This document shows positions 34,859 through 43,715 of a stretch of 64,000 nucleotides of DNA, piece by piece. The number at the start of each line of letters is the position of its first letter. Position 1 is the first letter of the stretch. Below the pieces are notes generated by a model. That model had not been told where the DNA came from, searched no databases, and saw only the letters and a program-made list of their open reading frames with translations. The stretch lies in assembly GCF_000147875.1 (NCBI RefSeq), contig NC_014507.1, positions 868,001-932,000 on the forward strand, in the 5' to 3' direction. Made by a program: the position numbers and the translations under genes. Source of the DNA: Methanolacinia petrolearia DSM 11571. GTDB lineage: Archaea; Halobacteriota; Methanomicrobia; Methanomicrobiales; Methanomicrobiaceae.

Positions 34859-35191
34859 CTACTTTTCAGGCGAACTCATCTCTTCAGGAGGATTATTTCC
34901 AATTTCCTTAAGGGCGCACTTCCTGCAATAGGTATAGAGCGAACTTCTGTACCGGCAGGTACATAGCTCTGTCTGGGATTTTTTTCTCCTGTCCTGCATC
35001 CAAATCACAATCCCCGAGCATAGTATTGATGCAAGGATCAGAGCCACGGTCACAACAATAATGGCTGTTTCATTGGGCGAAAGAAGGAGGAGCATACATA
35101 AGATAAACGCTGCAGCTGTCAATACTCCCAGGCAGATGCCGATTAAGAGCCCTCCTTCCATACCCAGACGGAATGAGATTTTTTTCAACAT
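34859..35191 (-). CDS. Two-helix membrane protein with Cys-rich tail
   Basis: 110 residues from ATG 35191; the frame is open further upstream but without support. Two membrane helices (about residues 14-34 and 41-61) are followed by a basic stretch and a tail with CTCRYRSSLYTYCRKC, a C-x-C...C-x2-C arrangement that could bind zinc. It lies 32 bases upstream of the pilin-like gene and is probably co-transcribed with it. No family recognised. It may be a membrane partner in assembly of the pilin (guess from position). Confidence 0.65.
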   Translation of the reverse strand: MLKKISFRLGMEGGLLIGICLGVLTAAAFILCMLLLLSPNETAIIVVTVALILASILCSGIVIWMQDRRKKSQTELCTCRYRSSLYTYCRKCALKEIGNNPPEEMSSPEK

Positions 35192-35383
35192 AGGATGTGT
35201 CTGTTGTTGAGACGTCAATATATATAGATTCCTGTGAGAGAGGGAAGCAAAAGAGTGGAAAAAATTCCTTCTTTCCTTCCTCAATTTTCAGTTGATTTTT
35301 AATCTTCCATACAAATTTGTTCAGTCTCTCCCTCTCTTCATAACTCATGTCAGGAAGGTTTGTTGCCCGGAACAGTGTAACTT

Positions 35384-35399
35384 AAAAAAAATAAAAAAA
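35384..35399 (-). terminator. T-run after importer operon 2
   Basis: Immediately after the last gene of operon 2, the minus strand carries a run of T interrupted by a single A (plus strand AAAAAAAATAAAAAAA). Archaeal RNA polymerase stops at such runs, so this is the likely end of the six-gene transcript. Confidence 0.6.
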
Positions 35400-35405
35400 G
35401 GGGAA

Positions 35406-36137
35406 CTATAACGGCAGCCCCTCGTGGAAATTCTCCGAATAATCGTCGAACTCCCTCTTGCACATGATCTCGAATTCGCCTTTCTCGAGAACTGCGATCC
35501 TGTCACACATGATCCTCATGACCTCAGGGTCGTGGGAGATGAAGACGCACGCCGTATCCCTCTCCTTCTGGAGGGATTTCATGAGGTTGAGCACCTGTGC
35601 CTGGACCGACATGTCGAGCATGGACGTCGGCTCGTCCGCGACGATCAACTTCGGTGAGAGCGAGTAGATCTTGACCATCATTGCACGCTGGATCTCTCCG
35701 CCCGAGAGCTGGTTAGGGTAGCTGTAGAACTGGTCCGGCCTTAGGCCGACCGCCTTGATCAGCGGCTTAAGTTCACTGAAGACATCCTCGCGATCCTTTC
35801 TGAAATGATAGCACACCGGTTCGGTGACACTGTCGATAACTCTCATCTTCGGGTCGAACGACATCTCCGGGTGCTGGAATATCATCTGCATAAGGGCACG
35901 TTCGAGCCTGAACTTCTTGTTCGAGAGCCTCCTCAGGTTCTTCCCGTTGAACTCCACATCGCCCCTGTAATTTTTTTCCAGCCCGATTATGCATCTCCCG
36001 AGTGTCGACTTCCCGCACCCGCTCATCCCGAATACGCCGAGAGTCTCCCCGGCGTCGAGAGTAAACGTCACGTCGCGGAAGATATCCCCGTGGCCGTATG
36101 TCTTGAAGAGGTTCCTCACCTTCAGGACATGTGACAT
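35406..36137 (-). CDS. Peptide/nickel-type ABC importer ATPase (OppF/DppF-like), operon 2
   Basis: 243 residues from ATG 36137, which overlaps the preceding ATPase gene by 16 bases; the frame is open upstream but that part is only overlap. Walker A GMSGCGKST, signature LSGGEIQRAMMVKI and Walker B LIVADEPTSMLDMSVQ are clear. The protein is about 60 residues shorter than its counterpart in operon 1 because it lacks the C-terminal cysteine extension. It shares roles with the other ATPase in powering import. Confidence in the family is high; the substrate is unknown. Confidence 0.9.
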   Translation of the reverse strand: MSHVLKVRNLFKTYGHGDIFRDVTFTLDAGETLGVFGMSGCGKSTLGRCIIGLEKNYRGDVEFNGKNLRRLSNKKFRLERALMQMIFQHPEMSFDPKMRVIDSVTEPVCYHFRKDREDVFSELKPLIKAVGLRPDQFYSYPNQLSGGEIQRAMMVKIYSLSPKLIVADEPTSMLDMSVQAQVLNLMKSLQKERDTACVFISHDPEVMRIMCDRIAVLEKGEFEIMCKREFDDYSENFHEGLPL

Positions 36138-37114
36138 CGCACGCACCTCCCGCGGTTTTCCGTAGGGTCGTAGTATACCGAAAGATCCAGGTCCGGGTGT
36201 ATCGTCTCCCCCGGTTCGCATTGTTCCGGGCACCGGTCATAGAAGTAGCACCCTTTAGGGAGATCGGTAAGCCCGGGGCACATCCCCGGCATTGCGTTCA
36301 TTCCGTTCTTCGGGAGTGCTGCGATGAGCCCTTTCGTATAAGGGTGCTTCGGGTCGGAGAAGACATCCACGCACCGCCCGAACTCCACAATCTCGCCGGA
36401 ATAAAGAACTCCCACCGTATCCCCGACAGTCTGGGCAAGCTCCAGGTCGTGCGTAATCATCAGGATCGAGTCGTGATGATCCTCTTTTAAGTGGAGGAAG
36501 AGATCGATCGTCGACTTCCTTGCGGCATAATCGAGCCCTTTGGTCGGCTCGTCCGCCACCATAAACCGCGGTTTCGCGGCCATCGCGATCCCGGTCGCAA
36601 CCCTCTGGCGCATTCCGCCCGATAGTTCGTGGGGGTACGACTCTGCAACCGTACCCGGATCGGGGAAGCCAAGCTCCGCCAGTATGCTCATCGTTTCGGA
36701 ATCCCGGCGGTCCTTCGGAATCTTTCTCACGTATTCCATCACCTCGGAGATCTGCGTTTTGCATTTCATCAGCGGGTCGAGGGAGCCGGAAGGGTTCTGC
36801 GGGATGAGCGAGATCTCCTTCCCTCTCAGGCGGGAAAAGTCCTTCTCCCTGAGGGACAGGATCTCTTTTCCGAGGTACCTGATGTTGCCGGAGACTCCCG
36901 CACTTGAGGGCAGGAGGTGGAGAATCGCCTGGCCGATAACCGATTTTCCCGAGCCCGTCTCCCCGACCAGGACGCAGATCTCGCCTTCGGGGATTTTGAA
37001 GCTTACATTCTGCGACGCCCTGATGTCTCCCCTGTGCGTATGGAATGTAACGTTCAGCCCCGAGACCTCGAGGATATATTCCCCGTCCTCCGTCTCCCCC
37101 GGGAGTTCGTTCAT
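36122..37114 (-). CDS. Peptide/nickel-type ABC importer ATPase (OppD/DppD-like), operon 2
   Basis: 330 residues. Walker A GETGSGKSV, signature LSGGMRQRVATGIAM and Walker B FMVADEPTKGLDYAAR are present. The C-terminal extension has the cysteine cluster CYFYDRCPEQC and a second pair near the end (RCVRCHMS). It overlaps the permease gene upstream by four bases. It is the counterpart of the gene at 27658-28623 in operon 1, with which it shares the opening LSVFIHTHRG/LNVTFHTHRG. Confidence 0.92.
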   Translation of the reverse strand: MNELPGETEDGEYILEVSGLNVTFHTHRGDIRASQNVSFKIPEGEICVLVGETGSGKSVIGQAILHLLPSSAGVSGNIRYLGKEILSLREKDFSRLRGKEISLIPQNPSGSLDPLMKCKTQISEVMEYVRKIPKDRRDSETMSILAELGFPDPGTVAESYPHELSGGMRQRVATGIAMAAKPRFMVADEPTKGLDYAARKSTIDLFLHLKEDHHDSILMITHDLELAQTVGDTVGVLYSGEIVEFGRCVDVFSDPKHPYTKGLIAALPKNGMNAMPGMCPGLTDLPKGCYFYDRCPEQCEPGETIHPDLDLSVYYDPTENRGRCVRCHMS

Positions 37115-38022
37115 ATAGACCCCTCCCCGTCCGATTTCGGGTCGGTGATGTCACGGATTCCTTCCCCTGCCATATTGAAGAGAAGGGTCACGATCGTAAT
37201 CGCGATACCCGGAACGATGACGTTCAGCGGCGCTATCCTCATGTACGAGATCCCCGAGTTGATCATCGAACCCCATTCGGGAATCGACGGGGGAATCCCC
37301 ATTCCCAGGAATGAAAGAGTTGAGATTGTAAGTATGGTATGGCCGATGTCGATCGTCGCAAGAACGACAACCGGCATGACGCAGTTGGGAATGATGTGCC
37401 TGATTAAGATCCGGCTCCCGGAAAATCCCGAGGCCCGTGCCGACAGGACGTACTCCTGGTTTTTCTCGTAGAGGACCTGACCTCTCATGAGACGTGCGAG
37501 GGATGCCCACTGGACGACCGCGAGCATCAGCACCATGTTCAGGATTCCCGGCCCGATGAGCGTTATGAGTGCGAGTGCGAGAATGATCGACGGAAACGCA
37601 AGGAACACGTCGATGACTCTCGCTACTACATTGTCGACCCAGCCGCCCTTGTATCCCGAATAGCCCCCGACGGCGACCCCTATGATAAACGAGAATACGA
37701 TCGTGGTCAGGGCGATCGCCATCGAGGTCTGGAGTCCGCAGATGACGCGGCTGAAGAGGTCCCGGCCGAGATAATCTGTCCCGAGCAGGTGCCCTGCCGA
37801 AGGCCCCTGGTTTTTATCGTAAAGGTCTACTACATTCGGGTCCTGTGGGGCGAGATACGGGGCAAATATACTCAGGAGAAGAACTATTCCTATAAGAACG
37901 AATACCGCCTTCAGCCCCGGCCTCTGCTTCAGCCTGAGATACCAGTCGGACTTTTTCATATCTTCGAGGTACCCAGGGGACTTCTGCCGCTTCTTTTCAA
38001 ATATTCCGGGATATTCATTCAT
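37111..38022 (-). CDS. Peptide/nickel-type ABC importer permease (DppC-like), operon 2
   Basis: 303 residues with six membrane helices. The DppC signature HLLGTDYLGRDLFSRVICGL follows the first helix. The coupling loop (ARLMRGQVLYEKNQEYVLSA, RASGFSGSRILIRHIIPN) and the end SFLGMGIPPSIPEWGSM are intact. Compared with the operon 1 permease it has an N-terminal extension of about 25 charged residues. It overlaps its neighbours by eight bases upstream and four downstream. Confidence 0.92.
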   Translation of the reverse strand: MNEYPGIFEKKRQKSPGYLEDMKKSDWYLRLKQRPGLKAVFVLIGIVLLLSIFAPYLAPQDPNVVDLYDKNQGPSAGHLLGTDYLGRDLFSRVICGLQTSMAIALTTIVFSFIIGVAVGGYSGYKGGWVDNVVARVIDVFLAFPSIILALALITLIGPGILNMVLMLAVVQWASLARLMRGQVLYEKNQEYVLSARASGFSGSRILIRHIIPNCVMPVVVLATIDIGHTILTISTLSFLGMGIPPSIPEWGSMINSGISYMRIAPLNVIVPGIAITIVTLLFNMAGEGIRDITDPKSDGEGSI

Positions 38023-38956
38023 AGGTAATCCTCGGGTCGATTACGTGATACAAAATGTCGATCACGAAATTTACGATCAGGAACATGAATACGATGACCA
38101 TGATCGTGCTCTCTATCAAAACCGTGTCACGTGCGGAGATCGCCTTCATCAAAAGAGCCCCTACTCCCGGCCACGCGAATATGGTCTCGATTACGACCGA
38201 GCCGGCAAGAAGGGCGCCGTAGGACATCCCGATTACGGTTAAGACAGGAAGGATCGCGTTCCGGAACGCATGGCTGAATATGACCCTGTTTGCAGGCAGG
38301 CCTTTGGCACGTGCGAATATGACGAACGGCTTGTCCATCGTCTCGAGCATGCTCGTCCTCATGATCCTTGTAACCGAGGCCATCGTGTGAAGGCCGAGTG
38401 CGATTGCCGGGAGGATAATATACTGTATCCCGCCGTATCCCGCAACGGGCGTCAGGCCCAGCCATATGCTGAATACCAGGATGAGCATCACCGCGACCCA
38501 GAAGCCGGGCATAGAGACCGAAAAGATCGTTATGAACCTGATGATATGATCGCTTATCCCGTTCTGGTGGATTGCGGAGTATATCCCGAGCAGGAGCCCG
38601 AATATAAGTGCAAAGGCCATCGAAAATGTCGTCAGGATTATCGTCGGCGGGATCGAGAGTGCGAGAAGTCTTGTAACCGGTTTGTTGAACAGTACGGAAT
38701 CCCCGAGATCTCCGCGGAAGACCCCTGTCACCCAGTCGGTATACTGCTCGAGGAGCGGTTTGTTGAGATCGAAACGGTCAGCAACCTCGGCGACCATCTC
38801 GGGCGGTGCCGCCTCCTCGAGCCCCAGGAAAAGGTGCCTCGTCAGAACCTCGGCAGGTTCGCCGGGAATTGCATTTACCACGACAAATGTGAAGATCGAG
38901 GCTATCAGCAACGTAAGGACCAGGTAGCCCGTTCTCTTCATTATATAGTAATGCAT
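38015..38956 (-). CDS. Peptide/nickel-type ABC importer permease (DppB-like), operon 2
   Basis: 313 residues with six membrane helices. The start YIMKRTGYLVLTLLIASIFT and the block NAIPGEPAEVL are typical of DppB/NikB. The ATPase-contact loop reads TRIMRTSMLETMDKPFVIFA followed by RAKGLPANRVIFSHAFRN. The second half has GMSYGALLAGSVVIETIFAW and PGVGALLMKA. It begins three bases after the methyltransferase gene upstream. It forms the import channel with the DppC-like subunit. Confidence 0.92.
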   Translation of the reverse strand: MHYYIMKRTGYLVLTLLIASIFTFVVVNAIPGEPAEVLTRHLFLGLEEAAPPEMVAEVADRFDLNKPLLEQYTDWVTGVFRGDLGDSVLFNKPVTRLLALSIPPTIILTTFSMAFALIFGLLLGIYSAIHQNGISDHIIRFITIFSVSMPGFWVAVMLILVFSIWLGLTPVAGYGGIQYIILPAIALGLHTMASVTRIMRTSMLETMDKPFVIFARAKGLPANRVIFSHAFRNAILPVLTVIGMSYGALLAGSVVIETIFAWPGVGALLMKAISARDTVLIESTIMVIVFMFLIVNFVIDILYHVIDPRITYE

Positions 38957-38959
38957 GTT

Positions 38960-39724
38960 TCACCCGCGTTTTACACCCGAAACCAGATAGTAACTCCATG
39001 AAGCGTTTAATTTCTCGTACCAGTTCAGCCGTTTCTTTTGGTTTTCACGAATATGAGCCAGGCTTTTTACGGAGATCTCCGCAAGGCCGGCTTTCGAGAA
39101 ATATTCCTTTGCCTTCTCTTCCGGGACGCCCCCGAGGTTCGGCAGGGAACTACTGAGATCTTCGCCGTATCTGCTCTCGTGCGGGTGTTTTTCGACGATT
39201 TTGGCAATTGTTCTGCTGATTTTTCTCTTTGTTTTTGTACTGAGTTTTCCGTCGTCCCACAGTCCGTCGATGACAAGCACCTTTCCCCCTGCCTTCAACA
39301 CCCTGCACCAGTTGCCGAGTGCCGCGTCGGGATTCGGGAGCGTCCAGAGCAGGTGGCGGTTGATGACGCAGTCGAACGTGCCGTCTTCGAAGGGAGGATT
39401 TTCCGCATCGCCGCTTTGAAAGACCATCGAAAGACCGGTATCCTTTGCCTTCCTCCTTCCGATGTTCATCATTCCTTCGGACAGGTCGATGCCGGTTACG
39501 TTGTGCCCCATCCCGGAGAGGATTAGCCCCATCGCACCTGTGCCGCAGCCGACATCCAGGATGTCGAGCGGACCGTTTCCCGCCGGGAGAACGGCTTCGA
39601 AGGCTTCGATCCAGAGTTTCTTCTCCTCCCCTGTCTGGATTCCGTGCGAGACATGCGAATCGTAATAATCCGCCTCGGCATTCCAGGAATCCGCTATCTC
39701 GGATTTTAGTGATTTGTCGTCCAT
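38960..39724 (-). CDS. Class I SAM-dependent methyltransferase, operon 2
   Basis: 254 residues from ATG 39724. Motif I is DILDVGCGTGAMGLILSGMG, followed by VTGIDLSEGMMNIG, SGDAENPPFEDGTFDCVINR and GGKVLVIDGLW. The order and spacing match the operon 1 enzyme, including the shared ending of motif post-I and the phrase 'VLVIDGLW/TLVLIDGVW'. It occupies the same place, between binding-protein and permease genes. The substrate is unknown. Two operons keeping a methyltransferase in this slot make a functional link with transport likely. Confidence 0.88.
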   Translation of the reverse strand: MDDKSLKSEIADSWNAEADYYDSHVSHGIQTGEEKKLWIEAFEAVLPAGNGPLDILDVGCGTGAMGLILSGMGHNVTGIDLSEGMMNIGRRKAKDTGLSMVFQSGDAENPPFEDGTFDCVINRHLLWTLPNPDAALGNWCRVLKAGGKVLVIDGLWDDGKLSTKTKRKISRTIAKIVEKHPHESRYGEDLSSSLPNLGGVPEEKAKEYFSKAGLAEISVKSLAHIRENQKKRLNWYEKLNASWSYYLVSGVKRG

Positions 39725-39754
39725 TATTCTGCCCTGGTTTCGGTCAAAAAAGGT

Positions 39755-41332
39755 TTATGACGAGATTGTCATAAACGGGTCAATTCTGTAGTCGTGAGCT
39801 GTCGGGTCGAACTGGTATCCTTCGACATCGTCATCCATGACGATTGCGACACCGTAGTAGGCGACGTTGATCGTTGGAAGATCGTCGTAGACGATGGCTT
39901 CAATCTCGCGGAAGTGATCGTAGCGCTCGTCGAGATCGCTTATGTAATGGCCCTCCACGATCATCTCATCGACGGTCGGGTTGCTGTATCCCGCCTTGTT
40001 GGATGTTCCGTTCGTAGTATACCAGCTCTTTAGGACATACTCTGGGTCGGGCACCATCGCAAGATTGGTCGCCGACAGGTACAGGTCCCAGTCGTCTCCC
40101 ATCGCGGATGATAAGGCGCTGTTCTCCATGGAGGTCTCCTCCACTTCGAACCCGACGTCTCTCAGGTTCGCGGCTATTGCTTCGAGCATGGGTGGAAGTC
40201 CCGGGCGCTCGGTATATGTGAAGATCTTTACCTTGAGCTTTTCTCCGCCCTTTTCAAGTACTCCGTCGTTGTCCGTGTCGGTCCAGCCCGATTCGGCAAG
40301 GTACTGCTTTGCAAGCTCCGGATCGTACGGGTAGGGAGAGAGCTCCTTGTTCGACCATGTCATCGACGGGAGGAAAACGCCTCCTGCGGATGTTCCGACA
40401 CCGTAAAGGACGTTCTCAACTATTCCGTCCCTGTCGATTGCGTACGAGATCGCCTTCCTCACATTCAGGTCGGCCATTGCCTCGTGCCCGAGGTTCGCGT
40501 CCAGCTTGTAAAGTCTCGGCGTGTTGTAGACTTCAACATGAATTCCATCCGTCGCATTGAGACGTTCTACTTCACTGTATGGCGGATCACAGGTGAAATC
40601 GATGTCACCGTTTTCAATCAGCATTGCACGTGTCGCAGGGCTCTCGTATCCCTTGAGAATCATTTTGTCGATTCCGGGATCGCCGCCCCACCAGTCTTCG
40701 TTCCTGACGACGACAAGTTCGCCTGTCTGTTCGTCATAGGACTCGACCATCATCGGGCCTGTTCCGATCGGCTTTATGAAGTTCCCGTTTTCGTCATACG
40801 AGTCCTGGCTTACTATGGCCGTGTCCGGGTAGTGGAGGACGCCGGGGACGAGTGGATTCAGTTCGGTCGTATAGACCCTGACCGTGTAGTCGTCGACTGC
40901 TTCTGCATGATCGTACGACATGAGCAGTGCAGTGCTCGGGGAGAGCCTTATAGTGTCGTCGAGCGATGCAACGACATCGTCTGCTTTCATCTCCTTGCCG
41001 TTCTGGAATTTGACTCCCTGTTTGAGCTTGAATTCCCAGACCGTGTCGTTGATCTGCTCCCAGCTTTCCGCAAGGTTCGGGACGAGCCCGAAGTTGTCGT
41101 TTGCACCGATGAGTGTTTCGGTGACGATCGCTTTTTCGGTTACGAAGGTTCCACCATCGTGTCCGTCCCCCGGGTTTATCGACGAGACGGTCCACAGATC
41201 GCCTACTCTCAAAACCTTTTCACCTGAGCTGTTGTTCGTATCTGTTGAGGAAGTGCACCCTGCTATGATCAAACATGCAATGAGTGCGGCAGCAACCAGA
41301 ATCAGATGAGAATTTTCAATGGTCTTTCTCAT
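39755..41332 (-). CDS. Substrate-binding lipoprotein of importer operon 2 (SBP family 5)
   Basis: 525 residues from ATG 41332, with GGTGA five bases upstream. The lipobox LIIAGC gives Cys26. The family 5 blocks ETLIGANDNFGLVPNLAESW, VWEFKLKQGVKFQNGKEMKA, LNVRKAISYAIDRDGIVENV and PYDPELAKQYLAESGW are clear. The sequence after the lipobox (SSTDTNNSSGEKVLRVGDLW) is a short linker. It is first in operon 2 and should set its substrate. It is only distantly similar to the operon 1 protein, so the two importers may take up different compounds of the same class. Confidence 0.9.
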   Translation of the reverse strand: MRKTIENSHLILVAAALIACLIIAGCTSSTDTNNSSGEKVLRVGDLWTVSSINPGDGHDGGTFVTEKAIVTETLIGANDNFGLVPNLAESWEQINDTVWEFKLKQGVKFQNGKEMKADDVVASLDDTIRLSPSTALLMSYDHAEAVDDYTVRVYTTELNPLVPGVLHYPDTAIVSQDSYDENGNFIKPIGTGPMMVESYDEQTGELVVVRNEDWWGGDPGIDKMILKGYESPATRAMLIENGDIDFTCDPPYSEVERLNATDGIHVEVYNTPRLYKLDANLGHEAMADLNVRKAISYAIDRDGIVENVLYGVGTSAGGVFLPSMTWSNKELSPYPYDPELAKQYLAESGWTDTDNDGVLEKGGEKLKVKIFTYTERPGLPPMLEAIAANLRDVGFEVEETSMENSALSSAMGDDWDLYLSATNLAMVPDPEYVLKSWYTTNGTSNKAGYSNPTVDEMIVEGHYISDLDERYDHFREIEAIVYDDLPTINVAYYGVAIVMDDDVEGYQFDPTAHDYRIDPFMTISS

Positions 41333-41531
41333 AAAATCACCAGTGGCATAAAAGAATCCCGAATATTGTTCTAATTTTATGAAAAATCCCGGAATGTTAA
41401 TACCACTCAGATAAGGATATTTTATTTTTTAATAATAAAGTACTACGTTTTTAATTTTTGTTATAACTAAAAAATATCTAAAGTAATGGTATTCGGTGAT
41501 ATAAGAAATAAAAACAGGTGAATTTATGAAA

Positions 41532-42080
41532 TTAAAATTTGTAGAGATCGTGCTGCAAATATAACCCTTCCATGATTTTTTCGATATCGCCTCGTTCTAT
41601 ACCTCTAAAAAACCGAATTGCCTCTTCCATACTTTCTTCTTCATGTCCAGGGTCGCCAGGGCATTCGTAGCACGGTTCAAAATCAAGGAGATATCTGTCA
41701 CCAAAACACATATCGAATAAGTACCTGCTCCTTTCGACATGATAGCAGGAGGTAATCACGAAAATTTTTGAAACAGCATCCAGTTTATCGACGATTTCTC
41801 TTGAAAAAACAGCATTCCCTATAGTGTCCAGGGATGAATCTTCAGTAATTATATTTGAGGGATCAACGCCCCGGCCGACAGCATAATCCTTCATTATCCC
41901 GCATTCAGGAACGTCTATTTCCGGATTGGATCTTCCGCCGGAGAGGAGCAGAATTCCGCCCTCCTCCCGGAAAACCTTCAGTCCGCAATCCATTCTTCCT
42001 TTAAGCTCCTGGTGGATCTGTTTGGATTGCAGTCTATTTCCTAAAATAATAATGACCGTAGTTTCATCTTTAGGCATCAT
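41532..42080 (-). CDS. DUF218 (YdcF-like) protein
   Basis: 182 residues, with the four blocks of DUF218: VIIILGNRLQ, GGILLLSGGRSNPEIDVPE, IITEDSSLDTIGNAVFS and IFVITSCYHVERSRYLFDM. YdcF-type proteins have a Rossmann-like fold and a suspected SAM- or nucleotide-binding role. Many bacterial homologues are membrane-bound or secreted, whereas this one has no membrane segment and is cytoplasmic. Transcribed on the minus strand, 24 bases after the unknown 496-residue protein gene, and likely in one operon with it. Confidence 0.82.
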   Translation of the reverse strand: MMPKDETTVIIILGNRLQSKQIHQELKGRMDCGLKVFREEGGILLLSGGRSNPEIDVPECGIMKDYAVGRGVDPSNIITEDSSLDTIGNAVFSREIVDKLDAVSKIFVITSCYHVERSRYLFDMCFGDRYLLDFEPCYECPGDPGHEEESMEEAIRFFRGIERGDIEKIMEGLYLQHDLYKF

Positions 42081-42104
42081 TTATTTTCTTTGGGCGGTCT
42101 ATAT

Positions 42105-43595
42105 TTACCCTTTTTGCCATACGCTCACGGAGAAACTTTGAAACAGTTTCGATCCTGTACAGATGTTTAATTCTTTTTCAAAACTTTTGTTCTGCACGAG
42201 GCAATTTACAAAAGCGGGTCCTGCTTCGACCAGAGGGCTGAAGAAACTTCCTATATCCTGTTCGGATAAAATATCGATTATATAACCGGAGATGTTTCCC
42301 AGAGGCAGTGTCGATAAGACTTCGCACGAAGACCTGACCCATTTATACGGACCCAGCGAATATTTCATATAAGAATCCCTGAGATTTTTCATCTCCTCAT
42401 AGAAGGGTTCCCATTTTTCATTCAGATTACCGAGTTCCCTGAAGCCCTGAACATAATCGCTTTGTGATTTGGTATATTCGTTTTCATATTTCATGCAATC
42501 CGTTCTGTCATCGTAGAGACTATCGTTTTTCATCATCTTTTGCCATAATTCCAGTTGTTTTTCAGATCCGAGATCTCCCGGGAAACAAAGCGGAAGTTTT
42601 TCCTCTATCCCTGCAATCTGACGTGATGACAGGCCATACAGGGAAGGAAGAATCCTTCGAATTTTATTTTTCATCTGCGGTGCGAATTTTGATGAATCGG
42701 ATAGTTCCTTGGCCATTCTGTTCAGGCTATATAATATATTATCATAGTCGTTTTTTGACAGGGTAAGAACAGATCCCTTCGAGTAAAATGTCGAAACCGA
42801 GAATATCTGGTGACAATAAAACATCAGCCTGGCAGTCACATCCAGATCCTGCTGCTTTTGTGAATTATTGCATTGAACCAGCATATTCCAAATAATCTCA
42901 TGGATTGGCATCAGGTCAAGCATCTCTAAACGGGCCAGTCTCTCGGCGAAATAATTTCCAAATTCATGTTTGTCCAGTTTTTTATCAGGTTGGACTTTTG
43001 CATGGTATATATTGGGGAAATTATTTTCCAGCTCTTCCTTGTATTCTATCCAGAGATCATTCTGTTTAGGGGCAGGTCGGATGAATGCACTTTCAAGTGC
43101 ATTTCCATAAAGAGGCGGTCTTTTGCTTAATAAATCGTTGTCGAACCATTCATTGAATAATTCCGCATAAAACGGGTTGTATTTGCCTGAACCCGAATCT
43201 ATCTTATAGGATCCGGGTTTATCACAAAAAGGTATTATCCCGGGTTTTTCTTCCTTCATTATTTCAAAAAAATGATTTACGCTTATTCCCAGGTATTTTA
43301 TGAACTGCTCCTCATTATAAATATTCGGCTTTAAAAAAACGATTACCGGGTTTTTGCTTTTAAGTATGAAATCTAAAACATTGCCCGATTCTATCCGGTA
43401 ATAGGAAGGACATGTATCAGTAAACAGATCCTTGTATTCAGTGTAGATTTCATTCCCGTAGAATTTTTTAAACTCGGGATTATCCCTGATCTTTTCTTTC
43501 AATCCTCCGGTCTTCCGGATGGATTCTTCTGCTCTAACAATAACCTTATTGAAATTTTTAGAAAATTCTTCAGGTAACTGCTCATACTGCCCCAT
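42105..43595 (-). CDS. Protein of unknown function, 496 residues
   Basis: No family recognised. It is a soluble, mostly helical protein with no signal peptide or membrane helix. It begins with a charged helical region (EFSKNFNKVIVRAEESIRK). It contains aromatic-rich patches such as GIIPFCDKPGSYKIDSGSG and PFYAELFNEWFDNDLL, and a long helical middle (HQIFSVSTFYSKGSVLTLSK). Cysteines are scattered without a metal-binding pattern. Moderately AT-rich. It precedes a DUF218 protein gene by 24 bases, so they may share a pathway. Confidence 0.72.
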   Translation of the reverse strand: MGQYEQLPEEFSKNFNKVIVRAEESIRKTGGLKEKIRDNPEFKKFYGNEIYTEYKDLFTDTCPSYYRIESGNVLDFILKSKNPVIVFLKPNIYNEEQFIKYLGISVNHFFEIMKEEKPGIIPFCDKPGSYKIDSGSGKYNPFYAELFNEWFDNDLLSKRPPLYGNALESAFIRPAPKQNDLWIEYKEELENNFPNIYHAKVQPDKKLDKHEFGNYFAERLARLEMLDLMPIHEIIWNMLVQCNNSQKQQDLDVTARLMFYCHQIFSVSTFYSKGSVLTLSKNDYDNILYSLNRMAKELSDSSKFAPQMKNKIRRILPSLYGLSSRQIAGIEEKLPLCFPGDLGSEKQLELWQKMMKNDSLYDDRTDCMKYENEYTKSQSDYVQGFRELGNLNEKWEPFYEEMKNLRDSYMKYSLGPYKWVRSSCEVLSTLPLGNISGYIIDILSEQDIGSFFSPLVEAGPAFVNCLVQNKSFEKELNICTGSKLFQSFSVSVWQKG

Positions 43596-43715
43596 GAAAA
43601 TATTGTAGATTATGAAGAGCTTAAATTTTTTTATACCCGGCAGGTCGATGAAAATATAAATTAATTTAATCCAGGTTAGAAAAAAAGCTAAAATCCAGGT
43701 GACCCTGACAAAATT

